From Bradyrhizobium sp. CCBAU 051011 (GTDB lineage: Bacteria > Pseudomonadota > Alphaproteobacteria > Rhizobiales > Xanthobacteraceae): a DNA stretch of 64,000 bases. Made by a program: the position numbers and the translations under genes. This document shows positions 39,553 to 48,317 of this stretch, one piece after another. The stretch is from contig NZ_CP022222.1 of the NCBI RefSeq assembly GCF_009930815.1, forward strand, positions 1,592,501 to 1,656,500, read 5' to 3'. Numbering within the stretch: position 1 is the stretch's first letter; each line of letters opens with the position of its first letter. Below the pieces are notes generated by a model that saw only the letters and a program-made list of their open reading frames with translations, searched no databases and was not told where the DNA came from.

Positions 39553-39731
39553 GGCTGACTGATTTGGCTGCCTGGTAACTTTTGCGGCCGTCCGTCCCAT
39601 TCCTTAACCCGTTATTTACCGTGACGGGAAAAAGTCAGTTCCGAGACAGACAACCTGCGCGAAAATACGATTGGGACGCGCGGGGAGGCTGATGGCGCAG
39701 GTGGGGCGCCGTAGCGGAACCGGACCAGAGC

Positions 39732-42700
39732 ATGAATTCGCGCGTATCGTGGAGCGTTGACGGCATCGATCCTTCCGTCCGCGAAAGGGCCGAGGCGGCT
39801 GCGCGCCGCGCCGGCATGACACTGAACGACTGGCTTAATTCGACCGTCGGCGATCTGGCTCCGCCCAGTTTCGGCGCACCTTCCGATCAGCGGTCGGCAG
39901 GCCGGCAGCTCCCCGATGTAGCCGACATTCACCAACGGCTGGATTCCATCACCAAGCAGATCGAGCAGATTTCGCGGCCTGCGCCCCGCGGCGAGGCCCG
40001 TGGCGAGCCGACGGTCGCCCGCCAGCTCAACGACGCCATTTCGCGCCTCGATGCACGGCTGTCGCAGATTTCGAATCCCGCGCCCGCCCGCCAGGTCCAG
40101 ATGCAGGAAAAGCAGCGCCAGACCGATCTGGTCGAGCGTGCCGCGGCCCAGGTCTATCGCCCGGCGCCGCCGCTCAGCCCGGCGTCGATGGATTTTGCGA
40201 TCGCCGAAATCGCCGCGCGCCAGAACGAGCTCGACGGCCCGCCACAGCGCCAGACGCCGCCACGTAACGGCCCAACGACGGCCACTTCCGCGCAGACTCA
40301 TGTTGCGCAGCCGGCGATGCAGGCTGCGCCTGCGGGGCCGGACTTTTCTTCGCTCGAACGGCACCTGCTCAAGATCACGAGCCAGATCGAAGCGCTGCAG
40401 CGTCCCGATCATATCGAGCAGTCGATTGCGGCGTTTCGCAGCGAACTCGCCGAAATCCGCCAGGCCATCACCGAGGCGGTGCCGCGCCGGGAGATCGAAT
40501 CGCTCGAGAACGAAATCCGCTCGCTGTCGCGCCGCATCGACGACAACCGGCAGAACGGCACTGACGGCCAGACCCTTGCCGGCATCGAACGCGCGCTCAG
40601 CGAAATCCGCGAAGTGCTGCGCTCGCTGACGCCGGCCGAGCAACTCACCGGCTACGACGAGGCGATCCGCAATCTCGGCGCCAAGCTTGATTTGATCCTG
40701 CGCTCGAACGACGATCCCTCGACGGTGCAGCAGCTCGAAAGCGCGATCGCAGCGCTGCGCGGTATCGTCTCCAACATTGCTTCCAACGATGCGCTGGCGC
40801 GCCTCGCCGACGACGTGCACACGCTGTCGGCCAAGGTCGACCAGCTTTCCCGTTTTGACGGCAACAGCGACGCGTTCGGTGCTCTCGAGCAGCGCCTGGC
40901 TGCGCTGACCTCGACGCTGGAAGGCAGGCAGCCGCCGGCCGCGAGCGAGCATTCCGAATTCCTCGAAAATGCCGTGCGGTCGCTGTCGGAACGCCTCGAC
41001 CGCATTCCCGTCGGCAACGACAATGCGTCGGCATTCGCCCATCTCGAACAACGCGTCTCGTATCTGTTGGAGCGCCTGGAAGCCTCCAACGATCGTTCCG
41101 CCGCGCCCGCCATCGATCTCGGACGGGTCGAGGAAGGGCTGCACGACATTCTGCGCTCGCTCGAACGCCAGCACGCCAGCCTGGTCGCACTCGCCGACTC
41201 CAACCGCAATTCAAGCAATGCATCGCAGCCGGCGGATTCAGGCATCGTCGATCTAGTCAAGCGCGAACTGTCCGACATCCGCTTCAGCCAGTCGGAAACC
41301 GACCGCCGTACGCAGGACTCGCTGGAGACCGTCCACAACACGCTCGGCCATGTGGTCGACCGCCTGTCGATGATCGAAGGCGATCTGCGCGGCGCTCGCG
41401 CGACCCCGGCTGCGTCCGCCCCTCCACCTGCAGCGGCCGAAATGCGCGAGGAAGCGCTGCCCCGTCCGACCACGCCGCTGATGACCTATGCGCAGCAAAC
41501 GAAGCCGGAATTGCCGAATCCGGCTGCGCTGCAAGGACATCCTCAAGAGCATTTTGAGGCCGCTCCGCGCGATTTCCACGCCGTGCAGCCCGTCGCGCCG
41601 GCCGCTGCGCCGGTGCCGCCGCGCGCAATCAGCGAAATCCTCGAGCCGCATGCCGCCGCCCCGCGCACGGCGATTGCGCCGGAATTGCCGCCGGATCATC
41701 CGCTGGAGCCGGGCACGCGGCCGCCGCCGCGCGCGGCTTCACCGTCAGAACGGATCGCCGCCTCCGAAAACGCGATCAGCGAGCTTCAATCCGGGCCGAA
41801 GGAGCCGGTCAGTTCGTCGAGCTTCATTGCCGCCGCGCGCCGCGCCGCGCAGGCCGCCGCTGCGGCGCCCCCGCCGGAGAAGCCCGGACGTTCGGCTGCG
41901 AAGGCCGCAGCGAAGGACAAGGGTGGCGAGAAGGCCAAGGCCGACGACAAGAACGCCTCGAACATTTCTTCCAGGATCCGCTCGCTGCTGGTCGGCGCGA
42001 GCGTGGTCGTGATCGTGCTCGGTACCTTCAAAATGGCGATGACGCTGCTCGATACCGGCAGCGTGCTGCAACAGCCGATGGTGGAGCAGTCCAGCGAGCC
42101 GCCGCCGCCGGCCCAGGCTCCCGCCCCGGCAGAGAATAGCGCCAGGCCCGCAATGCCCGCGGCACCGGCGCCCTTGATGATTTCGCCGACGCCGGTCGAG
42201 AAGCAGTCGAACAATTCTTCCGCCCCGAATACGCTGGATAGCGCCCGGATCGCGGTGCCGCCGCAGGCCCCGGCCGCGCCGGTTGCAGCCAGCGACATCA
42301 CCGGCACGATTGCGACGCTGCCGGCAACCGGTGGCAAGCTTGCGATGGTCGTGGTGCCGCCGACCGAGCGGCTGCCCGAGACGATCGGCGGTCCGGCGCT
42401 ACGCAGTGCCGCGATGAAGGGCGACCCAGCCGCGGCCTACGAGATCGGCGTACGGTTTGCCGAGGGCAAAGGCGTCGCCCCGAACCTCGACGAGGCCGCC
42501 AAATGGTACGACCGCGCGGCCCAGGCCGGCGTGGTGCCCGCCCTGTTCCGGCTAGGCACTTTCTACGAGAAGGGCCTGAGCGTGAAGAAGGACGTCGATA
42601 TCGCGCGGCGTTATTATCTGCAGGCGGCCGAGCGCGGCAGCGCCAAGGCGATGCATAATCTGGCCGTGCTCGACGCCGATGGCGGCGGCAAGGGCGCCAA

Positions 42701-43076
42701 CTACAAGAGCGCGTCGATCTGGTTCCGCAAGGCCGCCGACCGCGGCGTTGCCGACAGCCAGTTCAACCTCGGCATTCTCTATGCCCGCGGCATCGGCGTC
42801 GAACAGAACCTCGCCGAATCCTTCAAATGGTTCAGCCTCGCGGCCGCCCAGGGCGATGCGGACGCCGGCCGCAAGCGCGACGATGTCGCCAAGCGGCTCG
42901 ACGCCCAATCGCTGGCAGCGGCCAAGCTGGCGATCCAGACCTTCACCGTGGAGCCGCAGCCCGAAGACGCCGTCAACGTGGCCTCCCCTGCCGGCGGCTG
43001 GGACGCGGCACCGGCCAACACGGGCAAGCCCGCCGCCAGGCCGGCTCCGGCCAAGCGCACCGCCGCCGTTAATTAA
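39732..43076 (+). CDS. Large PodJ-like polar-organiser protein: coiled coil, one membrane span, Sel1 repeats
   Basis: The 1114-residue protein starts MNSRVSWSVDGIDPSVRERAEAAARRAGM. Residues about 50-590 are coiled-coil-rich with repeated AxLxxRLAxL-type heptads. Residues 590-740 are Pro/Ala-rich. One membrane helix lies at about 750-772 (IRSLLVGASVVVIVLGTF). About four Sel1 repeats follow at 885-1050 (AAYEIGVRFAEGKGVAPNLDEAAKWYDRAAQAG and so on), then a low-complexity tail. This is the order in Caulobacter PodJ, which organises the cell pole, but no peptidoglycan-binding domain is seen at the end. Confidence 0.88.
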   Translation: MNSRVSWSVDGIDPSVRERAEAAARRAGMTLNDWLNSTVGDLAPPSFGAPSDQRSAGRQLPDVADIHQRLDSITKQIEQISRPAPRGEARGEPTVARQLNDAISRLDARLSQISNPAPARQVQMQEKQRQTDLVERAAAQVYRPAPPLSPASMDFAIAEIAARQNELDGPPQRQTPPRNGPTTATSAQTHVAQPAMQAAPAGPDFSSLERHLLKITSQIEALQRPDHIEQSIAAFRSELAEIRQAITEAVPRREIESLENEIRSLSRRIDDNRQNGTDGQTLAGIERALSEIREVLRSLTPAEQLTGYDEAIRNLGAKLDLILRSNDDPSTVQQLESAIAALRGIVSNIASNDALARLADDVHTLSAKVDQLSRFDGNSDAFGALEQRLAALTSTLEGRQPPAASEHSEFLENAVRSLSERLDRIPVGNDNASAFAHLEQRVSYLLERLEASNDRSAAPAIDLGRVEEGLHDILRSLERQHASLVALADSNRNSSNASQPADSGIVDLVKRELSDIRFSQSETDRRTQDSLETVHNTLGHVVDRLSMIEGDLRGARATPAASAPPPAAAEMREEALPRPTTPLMTYAQQTKPELPNPAALQGHPQEHFEAAPRDFHAVQPVAPAAAPVPPRAISEILEPHAAAPRTAIAPELPPDHPLEPGTRPPPRAASPSERIAASENAISELQSGPKEPVSSSSFIAAARRAAQAAAAAPPPEKPGRSAAKAAAKDKGGEKAKADDKNASNISSRIRSLLVGASVVVIVLGTFKMAMTLLDTGSVLQQPMVEQSSEPPPPAQAPAPAENSARPAMPAAPAPLMISPTPVEKQSNNSSAPNTLDSARIAVPPQAPAAPVAASDITGTIATLPATGGKLAMVVVPPTERLPETIGGPALRSAAMKGDPAAAYEIGVRFAEGKGVAPNLDEAAKWYDRAAQAGVVPALFRLGTFYEKGLSVKKDVDIARRYYLQAAERGSAKAMHNLAVLDADGGGKGANYKSASIWFRKAADRGVADSQFNLGILYARGIGVEQNLAESFKWFSLAAAQGDADAGRKRDDVAKRLDAQSLAAAKLAIQTFTVEPQPEDAVNVASPAGGWDAAPANTGKPAARPAPAKRTAAVN

Positions 43077-43192
43077 ATTTAATTCCAGCTCGCGATACCA
43101 CTGGTGTCGCTCTGCCACATCCTCGACCATAAATTCGTACAATGGACCACGCCGGCCCGACCCCAAACGGGTCGGCTGGCAGAGAGGATCGA

Positions 43193-43996
43193 TTGTCAAC
43201 CGAGGATAGCCAGGACGGCGAAAACCGTTTCCGCAGGTCGCCGACAGGCCCTGCGGTCGTGCCGCCGCGCATTCCGCCTCGTCAGGTCCCGCCGCCACCG
43301 GTTCAGGCGCCGCGCCGCGGATGGCATCTCTGGTCGATCGCCATTTTTATCCTGCTGGTCTCCGGCGTCTGTATTCGCGCCTACCGGGACCTGTCGCAGC
43401 CGGATGCCTGGCACTACTGGAAGGACCAGTACGTCTCGCCAAGCCTGACGTCCCAGGTGATCGACACGCTCTATCTCGACGGATCGAGCCGGGGACGCCG
43501 TGCTCTGTTCGTCAGCGGCACGATCGGCCCCGCTGCCGCGAGCTGGTTTCGCACCAGGCTGGAGCAGGCCAATCTCGCACCTGGCGACATCGTGCTGTTG
43601 GCTTCCCCCGGCGGCGATCTGAGCCAGGCCGTGATCATGGGCGAGATCATCCGGTCGCGCTCGCTGGCGACTGCGGTCGGCAGCGCCGACGCCTCCGGCC
43701 GCATCAAGCCCGGCTATTGCGCCAGCGCCTGCGTGCTCGCCTATGCCGGAGGCAAGACCCGCTTCGGCGTACTGGGCTCGGCATTGGGCGTTCATCGGTT
43801 TGTCACAACCAGGCCCGTGGACGATCCGGTCGCGGAGGCCCAGCGGATATCGGGAGCCGTGCTGGGTTACATGACCAAAATGGGGGTCTCGTCCTCCATC
43901 GTGGAAGCGATGTCCGAGACCAGGGACATTCGCTGGCTCAGCCCCAAGCAGGCCCTGGCGATGAATCTCATCACCGAGCAGCTCGGAAAGCCCTGA
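43193..43996 (+). CDS. Membrane-anchored ClpP/crotonase-like fold protein (COG3904 type)
   Basis: The 267-residue form starts at a TTG with an ideally spaced GAGAGG site; an ATG at 43142 without such a site would add 17 residues. After a Pro-rich cytosolic part, one membrane helix (HLWSIAIFILLVSGVCIRAY) leads to a periplasmic domain. LFVSGTIGPAAASWF, IVLLASPGGDLSQAVIMGEIIRSR and GYCASACVLAYAGGKTRF resemble the ClpP-like COG3904 family, with Ser of CASAC in the nucleophile-like position. Activity is unproven. It follows the PodJ-like gene by 116 bases. Confidence 0.82.
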   Translation: MSTEDSQDGENRFRRSPTGPAVVPPRIPPRQVPPPPVQAPRRGWHLWSIAIFILLVSGVCIRAYRDLSQPDAWHYWKDQYVSPSLTSQVIDTLYLDGSSRGRRALFVSGTIGPAAASWFRTRLEQANLAPGDIVLLASPGGDLSQAVIMGEIIRSRSLATAVGSADASGRIKPGYCASACVLAYAGGKTRFGVLGSALGVHRFVTTRPVDDPVAEAQRISGAVLGYMTKMGVSSSIVEAMSETRDIRWLSPKQALAMNLITEQLGKP

Positions 43997-44268
43997 GCCG
44001 GCCAATTCCCTGACACGCCGAGCCGGTCACGGCCTCGGAATAATCCCGCGCGTTCCCGCACGGGCACATCAGGCAAAAATTTGCCTTCCCGGGCATTTTT
44101 CGTCCCTCACGCAACCGAATTCAGTTATGCAAAGACGCGGGAACCGGCCCTGCGCACGCAAAGGTGCATGCGCGAACCGGCTCCCCACTGCCGGCAAACA
44201 CAAGACAACCATGCCCTGAGCGGCCTCCCGGCCGTCTTTTGCGGCAAAGCCACAATAAGCAGGCGCGC

Positions 44269-45195
44269 GTGCAGCTCTACCTCCCGATCGCCGACATTCC
44301 GGTCAATGTCTTCCTCATCCTGGCGATGGGCGCCGCGGTCGGGTTCGTCTCCGGCATGTTCGGGATCGGCGGCGGCTTCCTGATGACGCCGCTTCTGATC
44401 TTCGTCGGCATCGCGCCCGCGGTCGCGGTCGCCTCCGTCGCCAGCCACATCGCGGCTTCCTCGTTCTCCGGCGCGATATCCTATTGGCGGCGGCGCGCCA
44501 TCGATCCGGTGCTGGCGGCGGTGCTATTGACCGGCGGCAGTATGGGCACGGCGCTGGGGGTCTTTACCTTCACGCTGCTCCGCTCGCTCGGTCAGCTCGA
44601 TCTCATGATCGCGATGTCCTACGTGATCCTGCTGACAACCGTCGGCGGCCTGATGTTCTGGGAAGGGCTGCGGGCGCTCTTGCGGGCCCGCCGCGGCGGC
44701 CCGGTCACCACGCGCCGCCCGGGCAGCCATGTCTGGATCCACGGCTTGCCGCTGAAGATGCGCTTCAAGCGCTCGAAGATCTATCTCTCCATCATTCCCG
44801 TCGTCGTGATCGGCCTGATCATCGGCTTCATCGGCGCGGTAATGGGCATCGGCGGCGGCTTCATCCTGGTGCCGCTGTTGATCTACGTGCTGCGGGTCCC
44901 GACCTCGACCGTGATCGGCACCTCGATGGTGCTCACCCTCGTCACCATGGTGTTCGCCACCATGCTGCACGCGGTCACCAACCATCTGGTCGATGCCGTG
45001 CTGGCGCTGATCCTGATGATCGGCGGCGTCACCGGCGCACAGTTCGGCGCCCGCGCGGGGCAGAAAATCCGCGGCGAGCACTTGCGGCTCCTGCTCGGTC
45101 TGCTGGTGCTCGCCGTCGGCGTCCGTTTTGCCGTCGAACTGGTGATCCGGCCCGAGGATCTCTTCACCATCCGCGAAACGGGGGTGACGGGATGA
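44269..45195 (+). CDS. TauE/SafE-family sulphite/anion exporter
   Basis: The 308-residue protein starts at GTG 44269 (VQLYLPIADIPVN), directly before the first membrane helix; the longer frame to 44164 has no membrane or family character. Two repeats of the family glycine motif are visible, GFVSGMFGIGGGFLMTPLL and GFIGAVMGIGGGFILVPLL, in about eight helices. TauE/SafE proteins export sulphite, sulphoacetate or related organosulphur anions. The stop overlaps the next start by four bases. The 272 bases upstream hold only an AGGCAAA-N2-TTTGCCT hairpin at 44071-44086. Confidence 0.92.
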   Translation: MQLYLPIADIPVNVFLILAMGAAVGFVSGMFGIGGGFLMTPLLIFVGIAPAVAVASVASHIAASSFSGAISYWRRRAIDPVLAAVLLTGGSMGTALGVFTFTLLRSLGQLDLMIAMSYVILLTTVGGLMFWEGLRALLRARRGGPVTTRRPGSHVWIHGLPLKMRFKRSKIYLSIIPVVVIGLIIGFIGAVMGIGGGFILVPLLIYVLRVPTSTVIGTSMVLTLVTMVFATMLHAVTNHLVDAVLALILMIGGVTGAQFGARAGQKIRGEHLRLLLGLLVLAVGVRFAVELVIRPEDLFTIRETGVTG

Positions 45196-45974
45196 CCAGG
45201 CGCCTCCTCCTCATGCTCGGATGGCTTGCGCTGGGCGCCGTGCTCGCCGCCTCGCCCGCGCAGGCCGAACGGCTGATCGTGTCGGTGTCGAACCATCGCG
45301 TTACCGTGACGCCGAACTATTCCGGCGAGGAACTGGTGCTGTTCGGTTCGGTGGAGAAGGACGCCAACACGCCGGCCAATCGCAGTTACGATCTCGTGGT
45401 CACGGTCGCAGGCCCGCGCGCCGACATGGTGACGCGCCGCAAGGAACGCCGCTTCGGGATCTGGATCAACACCGACTCCCGGCAATTTCTGAGAGTGCCG
45501 ACCTACCTGGCGCTGTTTTCCAACCGGCCGTTCGACGCCATCGCGTCGCCCGAAGTGCAGCGGCGGCAGCAACTCGGGCTCAACAACGTGCTCCTGACCC
45601 AGCGCGTCGGGGGCGATTACGCCGACGTCGTGCCTGATGACGCGTTCCGCAGCGCCTTCGTGCGGCTGCGCAAGCAGCACGGCCTCTATCGCGAGGAGAC
45701 CTCGGCGGTGACGTTCCTGACGCCGACGCTGTTCCGCACGGGCATTCCCCTGCCCGCCGAAGTACCGATCGGGCTCTATAATGTCGAGATCAAGCTGTTC
45801 GCCGACGGCGCGCTGGTGGCCAAGACCGACACCGCATTTGAAATCGTCAAGGTCGGCTTCGAGCAGTTCGTCGCCACCACCGCGCGGCAGAACGGATTTG
45901 TTTACGGACTCGTCACCGCCTTCATGGCGCTGATGACGGGTTGGATGGCGTCGATCGTGTTCAGGAAGGATTGA
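45192..45974 (+). CDS. TIGR02186-family membrane-anchored protein
   Basis: The 260-residue protein has a signal peptide (MTRRLLLMLGWLALGAVLAASPAQA), a periplasmic beta-rich domain starting ERLIVSVSNHRVTVTPNYSGEELVLFGSVE, and one C-terminal membrane helix (GFVYGLVTAFMALMTGWMASIVF). This matches the TIGR02186 family of unknown function, which is habitually encoded next to a TauE/SafE exporter in alphaproteobacteria. The four-base overlap supports a joint complex. A role as a periplasmic partner of the exporter is inferred. Confidence 0.9.
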   Translation: MTRRLLLMLGWLALGAVLAASPAQAERLIVSVSNHRVTVTPNYSGEELVLFGSVEKDANTPANRSYDLVVTVAGPRADMVTRRKERRFGIWINTDSRQFLRVPTYLALFSNRPFDAIASPEVQRRQQLGLNNVLLTQRVGGDYADVVPDDAFRSAFVRLRKQHGLYREETSAVTFLTPTLFRTGIPLPAEVPIGLYNVEIKLFADGALVAKTDTAFEIVKVGFEQFVATTARQNGFVYGLVTAFMALMTGWMASIVFRKD

Positions 45975-45995
45975 TTCCAACCCGCATGGAGAGTG

Positions 45996-46086
45996 CGTAG
46001 GTTGGGTGGAGCGAAGCGATACCCAACATCGGACATGCGAACCGGCGTGAACATGATGGGTATCGCTGCGCTCCACCCATCCTACG
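45996..46086. repeat. Palindromic repeat (CGTAGGTTGGGTGGAGCGAAGCG type)
   Basis: The left arm cgtaggttgggtggagcgaa pairs with the right arm cgctccacccatcctacg, and inner arms gcgatacccaacat and atgatgggtatcgc pair too. The right arm contains the stop codon of the convergent Nramp-type gene. Confidence 0.78.
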
Positions 46087-47446
46087 AATTTCCGCCAACA
46101 AAAAACCCCACGCCCATCGCGAAGACACTTAACAGCATCGCCACTGTCGACAGCCACCCGAGCCAATACAACGGGCCGCCCTTGACCACGAACGTGCCCA
46201 TCACGTCCCGGCGGCGCGCCATGAACATCAAGAGCACCATCACCGGCACGGCGAGCACGCCGTTGATGACGGCGCTCCAGTACAGCGCCGAGATCGGGTT
46301 GATCGGCGTGAAATTCAGCGCGATGCCGATCCCGGCCGACAACGCCAGCACGGCATAGAAAGCGGCCGCTTCCTTCGGCTTGCGCGCGAGTCCGACCGGC
46401 CAGCGCCGCCCCTCGCCGACGGCATAGGCGGTCGCGCCAGCGAGCACCGGAATAGCCAACAACCCGGTGCCGATAATGCCCAGTGCAAAAATCGCTTCCG
46501 CAAAGGCGCCGGCGATCGGGCGCAGCGCTTCGGCCGCCTCCGCCGAACTCTTGATGTCGGTCTTGCCGGTCGCGTGCAGCGTCGCCGCGGCGGTCACGAT
46601 GATCGACAGCGCGATCAGATTGGAGAACGCCATGCCGACGATGGTGTCGGCGCGGATGCGGCTGAATTCCCGCCGCGCCCCGTAGTGCTTTTCGATCAGG
46701 GGTCGTTTCGTCGCATCGACGCGCTGGTCCTCGGCTTCCTGCGACGCCTGCCAGAAGAAAAGATAGGGCGAGATCGTGGTGCCGAGGATCGCGACGATGG
46801 TGGTGAGATAATCGAAGCTCCAGTCGAGGCGCGGGACAAGGATGCCGGCGAGCGCATCGCCCCACGAGACTTTCGCAAAAGCGAGCGCCGCGACATAGGC
46901 GAACAGGCTGAGCGTAAGCCATTTCAGCACGGCGACGTAGCGCCTGTAATCGAGAAAGATCTGCGCCGCGACCGATGTCACGCCGAACAGCAGCACATAG
47001 ATGATGCTATGGCCACCGATCAGCAGCTTGGCGGCGTCTGCCATGGCGCCGAGATCGGCGCCGATGTTGATGGTATTGGCGATGAACAGCAACGGTACCA
47101 CCACATTCAGCAACCACGAGGAATAGTGCCGGCACACATTGCCCGCGATCCCATGTCCGGTGACGCGGCCGACTCGCGCGGAAATTTCCTGGATCGCCGC
47201 CATCAGCGGAAAGGTCAGCAGCATGGTCCAGCCGATGCCGTAACCGAGCTGGGCACCGGCCTGGCTGTAGGTGCCGATCCCCGACGGATCGTCGTCGGAC
47301 GCGCCGGTGATCAGGCCGGGGCCGAGCGCCTTCAGCGCGTCGCGGAAACGAAACGGACCGGCTTGCTCGGCCTTCGCGGCCGGCTCGGCATGGCCGGAGT
47401 TCGCACGCTTGAGATGCTTCGAATTCGAACCGGTACGATGTGCCAT
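46082..47446 (-). CDS. Nramp-related metal ion transporter with altered binding motifs
   Basis: The 454-residue protein starts MAHRTGSNSKHLKR and has about eleven membrane helices. The first-helix motif is DPSGIGTY (D53-Y60) where manganese and iron transporters of the family have DPGN, and the sixth-helix segment reads TISPYLFFWQ (224-233) where they have the metal-binding Met of MPHN. The fold is clear (ALGPGLITGASD, SARVGRVTGHGIAGNVCR), but the ion may differ from manganese. Its stop lies in a repeat arm. A perfect hairpin stands 39 bases before the start. Confidence 0.88.
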   Translation of the reverse strand: MAHRTGSNSKHLKRANSGHAEPAAKAEQAGPFRFRDALKALGPGLITGASDDDPSGIGTYSQAGAQLGYGIGWTMLLTFPLMAAIQEISARVGRVTGHGIAGNVCRHYSSWLLNVVVPLLFIANTINIGADLGAMADAAKLLIGGHSIIYVLLFGVTSVAAQIFLDYRRYVAVLKWLTLSLFAYVAALAFAKVSWGDALAGILVPRLDWSFDYLTTIVAILGTTISPYLFFWQASQEAEDQRVDATKRPLIEKHYGARREFSRIRADTIVGMAFSNLIALSIIVTAAATLHATGKTDIKSSAEAAEALRPIAGAFAEAIFALGIIGTGLLAIPVLAGATAYAVGEGRRWPVGLARKPKEAAAFYAVLALSAGIGIALNFTPINPISALYWSAVINGVLAVPVMVLLMFMARRRDVMGTFVVKGGPLYWLGWLSTVAMLLSVFAMGVGFFVGGNS

Positions 47447-47484
47447 GCCGCGCGTTTCCACCGCGCAACAACAAAGCTGGCGAG

Positions 47485-47510
47485 GACAAGTTCCTGACAA
47501 GGAACTTGTC
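47485..47510 (-). promoter_or_regulatory. Perfect inverted repeat in the leader of the Nramp-type gene
   Basis: GACAAGTTCC-N6-GGAACTTGTC is a perfect 10-bp inverted repeat in the 92-base gap between the metallo-hydrolase gene and the transporter start. It could be an operator, a leader hairpin or a terminator of the upstream gene; there is no T run after it. Confidence 0.45.
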
Positions 47511-47538
47511 CCGCATGCTTGGCGGACAAGCGGCGAAG

Positions 47539-48317
47539 TCAGGCGGCGCGTAACGGCTCAATGATGGTCGCAACACCCGGCTCCAAAATCCGCAATCGCG
47601 ATCCAAAACCCAGCGTGTCGAAGGTGACGCGCAAATCTTCCGCGTTCTGGCGGAAATGCTTCCATCCATCGGTATGCACGGGCACGATCATCGCATCCGC
47701 AAAGGCCCGCGCGGTCTCGATGGTGTCGTTGGTGTCCATGGTGAGATGGAACGGACCGCGGGTTTGCGCCGCGCCGGCGAACGGCAGCACCACACCGCAT
47801 TTGAAGCGCCTTGCCACTTCCGCAACGCCGTCGAACCAGGTGGTGTCGCCGCTGATGTAGACCGCGCTGCTGCCCGGCTCGATTCCACCACGAAGCCGAT
47901 GACATCGCCCGACAGCGGCTCGATGCCGGCCGGCCCGTGACGGGCCGGCGTTGCGGTGATGGTCAAGGACTGGCCACCTTTCTTCAACGCGGTCGACGCC
48001 CAGGGCGCAAAGCCTTCGGTATTGCCGCCGAGCCGCTTGGCTCCCGCCTCTGTTGTCAGCACGCGCTTCGCGTCCTTGAGGAAATCGCGGCCGGAATGGT
48101 CGAGATTGTCCGAATGCTGGTCGTGGCTCAGCAGCACCGCGTCGATCGCGCCGACGTCGCGTGCGCTCATCGCGGGGCCGACGAGTTTTTCCAGTTTCAC
48201 ATGCGGCAATTGATACTCTTCGCCGGGCGCATCGAAGGTCGGATCAGTGAGGAGGCGAAAGCCGTCGATCTCAATGAGCGCGGTGGGACCGCCGATCAGG
48301 GTGATGGATAGGCTCAT
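47539..48317 (-). pseudogene. Metallo-beta-lactamase-fold hydrolase (UlaG-like) with a one-base frameshift
   Basis: Translation from ATG 48317 (GAGGAG site) gives MSLSITLIGGPTALIEIDG, the metal motif in LLSHDQHSDNLDH and ATPARHGPAG, up to GDVIGFVVES. The continuation of the family, PGSSAVYISGDTTWFDGVAEVARRF and IVPVHTDGWKHFR, lies in the next frame and ends at 47539. One base missing at about 47878-47882 explains the break; restored length is 259 residues. The start overlaps the DMT exporter stop by four bases. Decay or a sequence error are both possible. Confidence 0.85.

Noticed and set aside
44071..44086. AGGCAAA-N2-TTTGCCT hairpin considered as a terminator of the ClpP-like gene
   Set aside because: The stem is short and AT-rich, and the following T run is separated by ten bases; not strong enough to list as a feature on its own.
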